Shown here piece by piece: positions 8,871-17,018 of a stretch of 64,000 bases of DNA. The DNA comes from SKVR01 sp046291875. Lineage in GTDB: Bacteria; Bacteroidota; Bacteroidia; Bacteroidales; UBA7960. The notes below the pieces were generated by a model that was not told the origin of the DNA, searched no databases, and was given only the letters and a program-made list of their open reading frames with translations. Position 1 is the first letter of the stretch. Every line of letters begins with the position of its first letter. Both the position numbers and the translations under genes were made by a program. The stretch covers positions 1 to 64,000 of the forward strand of contig JBKBSF010000019.1 of NCBI GenBank assembly GCA_046291875.1. The letters run 5' to 3'.

Positions 8871-8884
8871 CTAACCAGTGAACC

Positions 8885-9187
8885 ATGGAAAGCTATCAGA
8901 TTTACAGTTTAACCTCCGCAGTTTTATTTGTGATTGGTATAGGAGGAATATTTGTGGCAAGGCATTTTATCAAGAAAATTATTGCAACCATCATTATGGG
9001 GGGCGGAGTATTTTTATGTTTCGTCAGTTTTGCCGATCGCGATGCCCTCACCTTTGCTGATCCGGTGCCCCATGCCCTGGTGATAACCGGAATTGTGGTG
9101 GCAGTAGCAGCTGCTGCTTTTGCCCTTGCTTTGGCTCGTCGCATATACCAACTCACCGGAGAAGAATCTTTTACCAACGAAAAATGA
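8885..9187 (+). CDS. mrpC: Mrp-type antiporter subunit C (NuoK-like)
   Basis: MrpC is homologous to NuoK of complex I and takes part in the proton path. The 100-residue protein has three hydrophobic segments and the family motif DPVPHALVITGIVVAVAAAA in the third. It begins 14 bases after the fused MrpB-type gene and overlaps the next gene by 4 bases (9184-9187). Confidence 0.9.
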   Translation: MESYQIYSLTSAVLFVIGIGGIFVARHFIKKIIATIIMGGGVFLCFVSFADRDALTFADPVPHALVITGIVVAVAAAAFALALARRIYQLTGEESFTNEK

Positions 9188-10719
9188 TCGAACTACCTAC
9201 ATCACCCTACCCTGCCCTTTTGGTAGGTTTACCGATTTTGTTTGCTACCCTGAGCCTCTTTTTCAGGCCGCGGGGCAAGGCTCTGGTGGGCCTTATTGGC
9301 AGCTTGCTCACCGCAGCACTGGCATTGACTGCCCTTGTTGAGGTAACCCAGCGGGGAACGATTATCCATATTCTGGGTGGATGGCAACCCCCTTTGGGAA
9401 TCCTGCTGAGAATGGATCCACTGGCATCAGTATTTATAAGTATGACCGCTGTGGTGGGAGTTTTCATCAGCCTTTATGCGTGGAGATATTTCCGCGCCCA
9501 GGAACCCGAGACCGGTGGATACCCCCTATTCTGGCCATTATGGCTTTTTCTGTGGGCAGGACTGAACGGGCTATTTCTCTCCAACGACCTTTTTAACCTC
9601 TACGTCACCATTGAGGTGATTGGAATCTCTGCTGTGGCACTGGCTGTTTTATCCGGAAAAACAACTGCCCTTTTCGCCGGATTACGCTATCTGCTGGCCG
9701 CAATTGCCGGGTCTATGGCCTACCTTTATGGGGTAGCTCTTATTTACGGAAGCACCGGAACCCTCGACATCGGGCTGCTGGGGCAGGTCTTGGAGCCAGG
9801 CTCCACAACCACTTTTGCCCTGTTGGTTATATCCCTTGGGTTGATGATCAAAATGGCTGGATTTCCTTTTCACTTCTGGCTTCCACCGGCACACTCCTCT
9901 GCACCTGCGCCTGTAAGTGCACTCCTTTCGGCATTGGTGGTAAAAGGGGCTTTTTACATTTTGCTTCGCCTCTGGATGGAAGTTTTTGGGGTTTCCCTCA
10001 CTTTTGCTGCCGGACAGCTTATCGGGTTTGCAGGAGCCATTGCGGTAATCTGGGGATCATGGCAAGCTCTGCTGCAGAAAAGCTTTAAACTGATCGTAGC
10101 CCATTCCAGTGTAGCCCAACTGGGCTATTTGCTTATGGTTTTCCCGCTCATGGTGCTGGCACCGGGGGTGGAGGCTAGCTCGGCTGATTGGCTTACTCCG
10201 GCCTGGACTGCCGGAATATACCAGGTTATTGCCCACGCTTTTGCCAAAGCCTCTTTCTTCCTTTCTGCAGGCCTCATCATTATGGCCGTAGGGCACGATC
10301 GTATTGAATCGCTGCGCAACCTGGTTGGGAATATGCGCATTACCGCCATGGCCATAGGGATTGCGGGAGTGAGTCTGATCGGGCTTCCGCCCAGCGGAGG
10401 TTTTATGGCCAAATGGATGCTTCTGAAAGGGATCTTCCTCAGCGGTCAGTGGTGGTGGGCACCTGTGGTGCTTACAGGGAGTCTGCTTACCGCAGGATAT
10501 GTATTTATGCTACTGCGTCTGGCTTTTGCCCCTGCCCGCGAAACGAACACTTTCAGCCCGGTACCCAAAAGTCTGGAGATAATTGCCCTGGTGCTGGCAT
10601 TGGGTTCATTTCTTATCGTTTTTCCGGCAGAGAATCTGATCAGTTTTCTGGGAAGCAGTGAAGTTTTTGGTTCTGGTATTGAAACAATTTTGGAAGGAGG
10701 TGCCTATGGAAACAACTAG
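9184..10719 (+). CDS. mrpD: Mrp-type antiporter subunit D (proton-channel-like, first of three)
   Basis: This 511-residue protein belongs to the proton-conducting membrane transporter family (MrpD, NuoL/M/N). About 14 hydrophobic segments are visible. The residues expected in a working channel are present: Glu144 in TM5 (LYVTIEVIG), Lys in TM7 (LMIKMAGFPFHFWLPPAH), Lys in TM8 (LVVKGAFYILLRLW) and Lys in TM12 (GFMAKWMLLKG). It is the closest of the three large subunits to MrpD. It overlaps mrpC by 4 bases and the next gene by 14. Confidence 0.88.
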   Translation: MIELPTSPYPALLVGLPILFATLSLFFRPRGKALVGLIGSLLTAALALTALVEVTQRGTIIHILGGWQPPLGILLRMDPLASVFISMTAVVGVFISLYAWRYFRAQEPETGGYPLFWPLWLFLWAGLNGLFLSNDLFNLYVTIEVIGISAVALAVLSGKTTALFAGLRYLLAAIAGSMAYLYGVALIYGSTGTLDIGLLGQVLEPGSTTTFALLVISLGLMIKMAGFPFHFWLPPAHSSAPAPVSALLSALVVKGAFYILLRLWMEVFGVSLTFAAGQLIGFAGAIAVIWGSWQALLQKSFKLIVAHSSVAQLGYLLMVFPLMVLAPGVEASSADWLTPAWTAGIYQVIAHAFAKASFFLSAGLIIMAVGHDRIESLRNLVGNMRITAMAIGIAGVSLIGLPPSGGFMAKWMLLKGIFLSGQWWWAPVVLTGSLLTAGYVFMLLRLAFAPARETNTFSPVPKSLEIIALVLALGSFLIVFPAENLISFLGSSEVFGSGIETILEGGAYGNN

Positions 10720-12202
10720 TCTATTGCCTTTGCTGATCCTTGTCAGCTCCCTTATACCCGGCACAGCCATTCTGCTGCTGCGCGAAGACCAAATTGCCCT
10801 CCGTACTTTTCTTAACCTTTCCGGGGCCGTTGCCAAAGTGGCTTTGGTAGCATGGGTCTTTGTGGGTTACACAAGGGGCGAAGAGTATACCTTTGTTTTC
10901 GGCCTGGCTCCCGACCTCACCTTTACACTTAGGGTGGATCAACTGGGTCTGCTGTTTGCTGCCCTCTCATCGGTGCTTTGGCTGGTTACCACACTGTATG
11001 CCATCGGATACCTGGAAGGCGGTGAGCACAGACGGAGGTTTTTTGCTTTTTTCAGTCTCTGTGTAACCGCAAGTACCGGCATTGCGCTCTCGGGCAATGT
11101 GGTAACTTTTTTCATATTCTATGAGTTCCTCACCCTGTCAACCTATCCTTTGGTAGTTCACCGGGGTACCGATAAAGCTGTGGAAGCGGGCAGAACCTAC
11201 CTGTGGTATACCATTGGAGGTGGCACACTTCTGTTTCTGGGTGTAGTGGGTTTGTTTGTTGTTGCCGGCCCGGTTTACTTCGGACAGACAGAAATCATTT
11301 CAAGCCTTGCTGCTGAAAACAAGACCGCATTGACCATTCTGTTTTTCCTGATGCTGGCAGGCCTGGGTGTAAAAGCGGCGATATTTCCGCTGCACGGCTG
11401 GCTGCCCATCTCGATGGTTGCCCCGGCTCCGGTAAGTGCATTGTTGCATGCCGTAGCCGTAGTAAAAGCCGGTGCCTTTGGCATAGTTCGCCTGGTATAT
11501 GATGTATATGGTATTGAAACGGCCGGACAAATGAATCTGCTTACTCCGCTGGCTATTTTAGCAGCCTTTACTATTGTTTATGGTTCGGTCCGGGCCTTGT
11601 TTCAGGATGACTTCAAGAAACGCCTGGCCTATTCTACGGTTAGCCAGCTTTCCTACATTGCCCTGGGAGTAGCCATTACGGGGGTTCTGAGCACTACTGG
11701 CGCAGTGGTGCACCTGGTACACCAGGGCATCATGAAGATCACCATGTTTTTCGCAGCCGGCAACGTAGCTGAAACCTATGGCTTTTACAGAATCAGCCAA
11801 CTGAATGGAATCGGTCGCCGAATGCCTCTTACCATGGGAGCCTTCACCATAGCTGTGTTTGGGATGATCGGCCTGCCGCCGGTTGCCGGTTTCGTAAGCA
11901 AATGGTATCTCGGTTTGGGGGCGGTAGATGCCGGAAGCTACTGGGTGGTTTTGGTGTTACTCACCAGCAGTGCGCTGAATGCAGCTTATTTCCTGCCCAT
12001 CGTTTACAGGGCGTGGTTTTGTGAGCCGGAGCAGGAGTTAGTGCCACTGCATCCACTTGGCCGCCTAGAGACACAGGCATTGCTGTTGGTACCTGTGGTG
12101 ATAACCGCTCTGCTCTCCCTTGCCGCCGGAGTATTTGCTTCGTCCGCTGGCAGCCCCCTTTCTATTGCACGTGAAATTGCCGAACGACTTTATCTCAACT
12201 AG
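10706..12202 (+). CDS. proton-channel-like Mrp subunit, second (NuoL/M-like)
   Basis: The 498-residue membrane protein is a second antiporter-like subunit. It keeps the full set of channel residues: Glu140 in TM5 (FFIFYEFLTLSTYPLVVH), Lys in TM7 (LGVKAAIFPLHGWLP), Lys in TM8 (AVVKAGAFGIVRL) and Lys in TM12 (GFVSKWYLGLG). The frame opens at 10658, but the ATG at 10706 is preferred: a GGAGG lies a few bases upstream, rare in this genome. It may take the role of the ND5-like part of MrpA, or of a NuoM-type subunit. Confidence 0.82.
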   Translation: METTSLLPLLILVSSLIPGTAILLLREDQIALRTFLNLSGAVAKVALVAWVFVGYTRGEEYTFVFGLAPDLTFTLRVDQLGLLFAALSSVLWLVTTLYAIGYLEGGEHRRRFFAFFSLCVTASTGIALSGNVVTFFIFYEFLTLSTYPLVVHRGTDKAVEAGRTYLWYTIGGGTLLFLGVVGLFVVAGPVYFGQTEIISSLAAENKTALTILFFLMLAGLGVKAAIFPLHGWLPISMVAPAPVSALLHAVAVVKAGAFGIVRLVYDVYGIETAGQMNLLTPLAILAAFTIVYGSVRALFQDDFKKRLAYSTVSQLSYIALGVAITGVLSTTGAVVHLVHQGIMKITMFFAAGNVAETYGFYRISQLNGIGRRMPLTMGAFTIAVFGMIGLPPVAGFVSKWYLGLGAVDAGSYWVVLVLLTSSALNAAYFLPIVYRAWFCEPEQELVPLHPLGRLETQALLLVPVVITALLSLAAGVFASSAGSPLSIAREIAERLYLN

Positions 12203-12204
12203 TT

Positions 12205-13965
12205 ATGATCTGGTTTCTACTTATATTACTACCTCTGCTGGCCGCTTTAATCAGCGCTTTCACATCTGCTGGAAAGCGTTTATCCGGATATATTCTTGCC
12301 GGAGCCACCCTCCCTGCCCTATGGCTCGGACTGGTGGAGGTATCCGGGGTTACTGTACAGTGGCTCATATTGGAGACACATTTTTCTCTGGATACACCTC
12401 GTCAGATCATCCTTTTGCTGACCGGCACCCTTTGGGCTGCTGCGGGTCTTTTTGCAGGATCCTATCTGAAAAACGATGAGCGCAGCAATGAGTTTTCTTT
12501 CTATTTTGGTGTTGCGATGGCGGGAAATTTCGGACTTCTGGTCTCCGCTGATGTCGCCTCCTTTTACACTTTCTTTGCATTGATGACTTTTGCCTCTTAC
12601 GGCCTGGTCATCCACACGCGCACTCCATCTGCACGGCAAGCCTCAAGAATTTACCTGGTGATGGCTATCATCGGTGAGTTGTTCCTGATTACTGCATTAT
12701 ACCTGGGCGTGCAAACTTCGGGCAGTATGCTCCTTGCCGACATCCCCGGTGCCCTGGCAGAAGCCCCTGATGGTCCGTTTATTTTCGTGCTTGGTCTGAT
12801 TGGCTTCGGAGTAAAGGTGGGTGCAATCCCCTTGTATTTCTGGCTGCCTTTGGCGCATCCGGCAGCCCCCGCACCTGCCAGCGCAGTGCTAAGCGGTGCG
12901 ATGATCAAAGCCGGGTTGGTAGGATGGATGCATCTTGCACCGGTTGGCCTGGTAGAATGGCCTGCCCTGAGCATGCTGCTGGTATCCCTGGGATTTGCAG
13001 CAGCATTGGGATCTGCACTCTATGGTTTAACACAGGTAGACCCCAAAACCAATCTCGCTTATTCAAGCATCAGCCAAATGGGGGTTATGACAGTACTCCT
13101 GGGAATTGGATTGTATGGAGGAATCCCTTCAAGCTTGCTCTTTACGGCTATTGCCCTTTATGCATTTAACCACGGAACGGCCAAAGCCCTTTTGTTTATG
13201 GGCACAGCGCTACCCGCAAAGGTGGGTGGATACTGGCGGATACTTATGTGGGCAGGCTTGGCAACAGGCGTTTTGGCCATTGCCGGAGGACCACTTACCG
13301 GGGGGCTATGGACCAAATACATGGTGAAAACTTTCCTGGGTGAAAGCAGTCTGCCAGGTGCTCAAACGTTTTTGATCTTGCTGACAATTTCAGCTGTAAC
13401 CACCACTTTGTTGCTGAGCCGTTTCTTACACCTTCTGCACAGAATAGAAGCACCAGCAAAAAATAAGGCACCCGCCTTTTTTCTACCCTGGATACTACTC
13501 CTGATTGCAGGTGGATGGTGGACCATGTCGCCCGCCTTATTGCCCATGGAGCTGATGAGTTACATCACCAAAGAGAAAGGGATAATGGCCTTCTTCTGGA
13601 ATATACTAACCAACTGGGGTGCGCTATGGCCAATCACAACAGGGGTGATTGTAATGGTTTTAAGCCTAAGGTTTGCGGCTCTCAACTGGTGGCCTACGCA
13701 AAAGCCTTTGTTACCTCCTGGCGATTTTCTTTTTGTAATAATACCGGCTGGTGAACAGATAGCAAAGGTTCTCCGGAGGGGTGTCTCTGTGCTGCAATCT
13801 TTCATGCAAACTTTGCAAGGCCCCGAGAAAATATTCTACCGGCTACTGGATGAAGACCGAACCTTACAAATCAGTACAGCAGCAGAATCCTTGCTCCGCC
13901 GCTGGGAGTTTGTTGGAATCGGATTTTTCATCTTCTTCCTTACCATGTATTTCTTTCTCCAATAA
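12205..13965 (+). CDS. proton-channel-like Mrp subunit, third (lacks TM5 glutamate)
   Basis: The 586-residue membrane protein is the third and longest antiporter-like subunit, with a C-terminal extension of about 100 residues ending in another membrane helix (as in NuoL/HyfB-type subunits). Lysines of TM7 (FGVKVGAIPLYFWLPLAHP), TM8 (AMIKAGLVG) and TM12 (LWTKYMVKTF) are kept. The TM5 position that is Glu in its two neighbours is Ala125 (FYTFFALMTFASYGLVIH), by an alignment needing no gap. It begins 2 bases after the preceding gene. It could be a modified or non-pumping member. Confidence 0.8.
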   Translation: MIWFLLILLPLLAALISAFTSAGKRLSGYILAGATLPALWLGLVEVSGVTVQWLILETHFSLDTPRQIILLLTGTLWAAAGLFAGSYLKNDERSNEFSFYFGVAMAGNFGLLVSADVASFYTFFALMTFASYGLVIHTRTPSARQASRIYLVMAIIGELFLITALYLGVQTSGSMLLADIPGALAEAPDGPFIFVLGLIGFGVKVGAIPLYFWLPLAHPAAPAPASAVLSGAMIKAGLVGWMHLAPVGLVEWPALSMLLVSLGFAAALGSALYGLTQVDPKTNLAYSSISQMGVMTVLLGIGLYGGIPSSLLFTAIALYAFNHGTAKALLFMGTALPAKVGGYWRILMWAGLATGVLAIAGGPLTGGLWTKYMVKTFLGESSLPGAQTFLILLTISAVTTTLLLSRFLHLLHRIEAPAKNKAPAFFLPWILLLIAGGWWTMSPALLPMELMSYITKEKGIMAFFWNILTNWGALWPITTGVIVMVLSLRFAALNWWPTQKPLLPPGDFLFVIIPAGEQIAKVLRRGVSVLQSFMQTLQGPEKIFYRLLDEDRTLQISTAAESLLRRWEFVGIGFFIFFLTMYFFLQ

Positions 13966-14163
13966 TTGTTTGGCAGCAGACAGGTCTTTCAAGATGAAGC
14001 ATTTTAACATACAACATAAACATCTAAAATTTTCATTTGCCGCTGAAGGTATTTTGTTTTGCAGAAGCTTTAGACGCAGCAGCAAAGATTACTCAGGATT
14101 GGATCAACTTTTTTTAATATCAGCCCAAAAGGTTTACAATCTTTAGGCGAATTGCAAACACAT
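13966..14163 (+). other. intergenic spacer before repeat copy 2
   Basis: Together with the repeat that follows, this makes a gap of about 330 bases between the third channel subunit and mrpE. It is AT-rich. A short arm pair (CTTTCAAGATGAAG region) is the only structure seen; no promoter match and no gene were found. Confidence 0.5.
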
Positions 14164-14297
14164 GAAACTTGCATGAGCACTGCGGCTCACAAAAAAAGAT
14201 GAACCGAAGCTCGACGCAGTCAAAATAGACATGCAAGTTCCCCCGCAAAGGCGGGGCAGGCATACGACCCATGAATTAACTAAATTATTATCGAATG
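14164..14297 (+). repeat. interspersed hairpin repeat, copy 2, ending at mrpE start codon
   Basis: The copy starts GAAACTTGCATGAGCACT like copy 1 at 3396. The outer arms AACTTGCATG (14166-14175) and CATGCAAGTT (14230-14239) pair over 10 bp, and TGAGC/GCTCA forms an inner hairpin. It is about 38 bases longer than copy 1, partly through a CCCCGC/GCGGGG hairpin after the right arm. The last block (ATGAATTAAC.AAATTATT.TCGAATGA) runs into the mrpE start at 14295. The core parts are almost identical in the two copies while the loops differ, which suggests constraint or recent spread. Confidence 0.85.
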
Positions 14298-14804
14298 AAG
14301 AAAGAAATTAAAAACCTGAAATACAGCACACTCATCACAACCTTTATTCTTCGCTTTGTAGTACTTGCAGCAGGTTGGATGGCATTGGTGGGTGGGCAAC
14401 AATATGGTGACAGGTGGTTTGTGATTGTCTTCCTGGTTGCTACCACCCTTATCAGCATTTATACTGTTCCCCCAGGTCAATGGAAGTTACGTCCGATGGG
14501 TGTTGTGCAGTTTTTCCCTTATTTTATCATAATGGCCTTGAGTGGAGGTTGGGATGTGGCCCGTCGGGTTTTTTACCGAACCATCCCCATAGACCCGGAT
14601 TTTATTACCATAGAACACGACGGAGATACGCGCAAAACCCTTATTCTGGCATGGGTAATTAGTCTGCTGCCAGGTACAGCCAGTTCTGTAATCACCGAAA
14701 ACACCATAGTGGTTCATGTTCTCGACAAAAATCTCCCTGTAACTGAAGAAATACAAGAACTTCAAAACCGGGTCAATAAAATGTTCGCTGAGGTTAATGG
14801 TTGA
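14295..14804 (+). CDS. mrpE: Mrp-type cation/proton antiporter subunit E
   Basis: MrpE is the subunit with two to three N-terminal membrane helices and a cytoplasmic domain. The 169-residue protein shows the family block RPMGVVQFFPYFIIMALSGG, then DVARRVFYRTIPIDPDFI, then LAWVISLLPGTASSV and a C-terminal domain with ENTIVVHVLDKN. In canonical operons E precedes F and G; here it is last, separated from the rest by a repeat. The start lies at the end of that repeat. Confidence 0.92.
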   Translation: MKKEIKNLKYSTLITTFILRFVVLAAGWMALVGGQQYGDRWFVIVFLVATTLISIYTVPPGQWKLRPMGVVQFFPYFIIMALSGGWDVARRVFYRTIPIDPDFITIEHDGDTRKTLILAWVISLLPGTASSVITENTIVVHVLDKNLPVTEEIQELQNRVNKMFAEVNG

Positions 14805-14917
14805 TTTTTTTGCGGAGTTTTGCCTCCTCCCTTGCACAAAAGCCAATTACTTTTCTGAGGTTAGGTAAAGCAAATATGAAGAGCGAACCAGAGGTAGGTT
14901 CGGGCGGATAAACCAAT

Positions 14918-14954
14918 GGCAGCACCCTGGTAAATCAATAAACAGGATGCTGCC
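14918..14954. terminator. hairpin after mrpE, between convergent genes
   Basis: GGCAGCACCCTG and CAGGATGCTGCC form a 12-bp stem with one mismatch around a 13-base loop. It lies between the mrpE stop and the convergent TPM gene. There is no strong T-run, so it may be a weak or Rho-assisted two-way terminator. Confidence 0.5.
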
Positions 14955-15049
14955 ATGTTTCTATCTGAATGACTTGCGCTTAACTACATGAAGGGAAATT
15001 GATTTCCGGCAACTTATTTCGGATCAAATACATCCCTGGTTTCAGGCTT

Positions 15050-15859
15050 TTACCACGATCCTCCGGCACCCCCGCCACCGAAGCGTCCACCACCAAAGCC
15101 ACGGAAACTACCGCCTCCACCGCTAAAACCACCACGGCCTGAGCTGAAGCTACCGAAAGAGCCTTTGCTACCCCGGCTTCCGTGTGTTAACAACCAGAAC
15201 AGTGTACCTGCAGGGATGGCCTTTCCAGGACTGTTGAATGCATTTCGTTTTCTGCTCAGCAACAAGACAATCACCACAATCATCAGAAACGGAAAAATAA
15301 GAGCGCCGGGAGGCACTGTTTCGGCTGCCCCGTTGTAATCGCTTGCGGCAAACTCTCCCGCGGCCAGTTGCATTAAAACCTGGGTCGCTGTATCAAGGCC
15401 CTGGTAATAGTCTCCATTGCGAAACGCCGGAAGGATTTCGTTGTCGACAATTCTTTTGGCTGTAATATCAGGAATAACACCCTCCAGTCCATAACCCACA
15501 GCAATGAATACTTTTCGCTCAGCAGGAGCTACAGCGATCATTACACCATTTTCAGATCCGGCAGAGCCCACACCCCAGTGTTCGGCAAGGCGCACAGCAA
15601 AATCAGAAATTTCATATCCATGGAGATTATTGGTTATCACAATGGCAATCTGGGTAGAATGAGCATTGTCGTACTGCACCAGCTTTTGCTCCAGCATCTG
15701 GCGCTGCGACGGAGAAAGCAAATTCTCCTTGTCATTTACCAGGCGGGGTGGCGAGGGGCGTTGGGGCAAAGCCAGGGTATGGGCAGACGATACAAGCATC
15801 ATCCCCAGCACGAAAAAGAAGGCAGCAGCCCTGATTGTTTTTTTTAGATTTGCTAGCAT
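15050..15859 (-). CDS. TPM-domain (YgcG-like) secreted/membrane protein
   Basis: The 269-residue protein has an N-terminal signal or anchor helix (about 10-30), a TPM domain at about 40-170 (LVNDKENLLSPSQRQMLEQKL, then STQIAIVITNN, GVMIAVAPAERKVFIAVGYG), a membrane helix near 187-203 (FPFLMIVVIVLLLSRKR) and a Gly/Ser/Phe-rich tail ending GGGGAGGSW. This is the YgcG architecture. The function of such proteins is not settled; TPM domains have been tied to photosystem repair in plants and envelope stress in bacteria. It is the third gene of a lemA-TPM-TPM operon, 18 bases after the second TPM gene. Confidence 0.85.
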   Translation of the reverse strand: MLANLKKTIRAAAFFFVLGMMLVSSAHTLALPQRPSPPRLVNDKENLLSPSQRQMLEQKLVQYDNAHSTQIAIVITNNLHGYEISDFAVRLAEHWGVGSAGSENGVMIAVAPAERKVFIAVGYGLEGVIPDITAKRIVDNEILPAFRNGDYYQGLDTATQVLMQLAAGEFAASDYNGAAETVPPGALIFPFLMIVVIVLLLSRKRNAFNSPGKAIPAGTLFWLLTHGSRGSKGSFGSFSSGRGGFSGGGGSFRGFGGGRFGGGGAGGSW

Positions 15860-15877
15860 GGAGGTACTGTATTAAGG

Positions 15878-16321
15878 TTATTTTCCAAAGGAGATATCAT
15901 CAGAAAGCTCATTTACATCGTCAGCCTGGTAGGGGAAATACTTTTTTAGCTCCAGGCCTACCCTGTTGATGGCATCTACCAGGCCTTCGGTGAAGTTGCC
16001 CTCACGGAAATGGTTAAGCATTTTCATTTTCAGCATCTCCCAATAATCTTCCGGCACGTTTACATTGATCCCTTCATCGCCGATTATGGCAAATTTGCGG
16101 TTCTTTACTGCCAGGTAAAACAGGATACCATTTCGCTGCTGGGTTTTTGACATTCCCAGTTTTTCGAAGACAGTAGCAGCCCTGTCGAGCACATCGCCAT
16201 CGCATTCGTTTTCGATATGCACCCTGATCTCGCCCGATGTTTCCAGCTCGGCGTTCTGAACGGCAATCTTAATGTCTTCTTTTTGTTTTTCTGTAAAAAA
16301 ATCTTTTGCTGTATTTCCCAT
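15878..16321 (-). CDS. TPM-domain protein, soluble
   Basis: The 147-residue protein is a TPM domain without signal peptide or membrane helix: FFTEKQKEDIKIAVQNAE, then TSGEIRVHIEN, NGILFYLAVKNRKFAIIGDEGI and a helical C-terminus. It lies 3 bases downstream of lemA and upstream of the second, membrane-bound TPM gene, a standard Bacteroidetes triplet. It is probably cytoplasmic or acts with LemA at the membrane; no activity is assigned. Confidence 0.85.
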   Translation of the reverse strand: MGNTAKDFFTEKQKEDIKIAVQNAELETSGEIRVHIENECDGDVLDRAATVFEKLGMSKTQQRNGILFYLAVKNRKFAIIGDEGINVNVPEDYWEMLKMKMLNHFREGNFTEGLVDAINRVGLELKKYFPYQADDVNELSDDISFGK

Positions 16322-16324
16322 AGT

Positions 16325-16918
16325 TTAAAATTCGACGACTGGAGCCACATCGGCACCCGGACGTGATTCAAAATTCGGTTTTCTTTCAAATCCAAACATC
16401 GATGCAATAAGGTTGTTTGGGAACCTGCGAATGGAAGCGTTGTACTGCCCCACCAGCTCAATATATTTGCGGCGTTCGTTGGCAATACGGTTTTCCGTAC
16501 CTTCCAGTTGTGTTTGCAGCTCAAGGAAGTTCTGGTTGGCTTTCAGATCGGGATATCTCTCCACCACTACCATCAGACGTGAGAGAGCTGAAGAAATACC
16601 CTGCTGTGCCTGATCGAACTGCTGCAGCGCTTCGGGTGTAAGATTTGAAGGATCGATGTTTACAGAGGTAGCTTTGGAACGGGCTTCAATAACGGCCTCC
16701 AGCGTTTCACGCTCGTGAGCGGCATAGCCTCTCACCACATTCACCAGGTTGGGTATAAGGTCGGCTCTTCTTTGGTAAACATTTTCTACCTGAGCCCACT
16801 GGGCTTCGATTTGTTCTTCAAGGTTTACAAAACGATTATAGGTACATCCGCTCAGCAGCGGGATAAGCATAAATATGGCTGTCAAACGCAGCAGGCTTTT
16901 GATTTTGGTGCGCATCAT
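16325..16918 (-). CDS. lemA: LemA family lipoprotein
   Basis: LemA proteins are helical coiled-coil proteins held at the membrane, of unclear function. The 197-residue form starts MMRTKIKSLLRL and has a lipobox IPLLSGC, so it is probably a lipoprotein. The family core VQWAQVENVYQRRADLIPNL-like region is visible (QWAQVENVYQRRADLIPNLV), followed by ERETLEAVIEARSKA and a conserved AYNASIRRFPNN-type end (QYNASIRRFPNNLIASMFGF). The frame extends to 17005, but the ATG at 16918 places the signal peptide at the N-terminus. It heads the lemA-TPM-TPM operon. Confidence 0.9.
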   Translation of the reverse strand: MMRTKIKSLLRLTAIFMLIPLLSGCTYNRFVNLEEQIEAQWAQVENVYQRRADLIPNLVNVVRGYAAHERETLEAVIEARSKATSVNIDPSNLTPEALQQFDQAQQGISSALSRLMVVVERYPDLKANQNFLELQTQLEGTENRIANERRKYIELVGQYNASIRRFPNNLIASMFGFERKPNFESRPGADVAPVVEF

Positions 16919-17018
16919 AACATGGGTTTTTAGTTTGTAAAAAGATGGCCCCCGCATGTGGAAGGCCATCCTGTATGGGATTTTATACGAACATGCTCGT
17001 TGCAAATTACAATGTACG

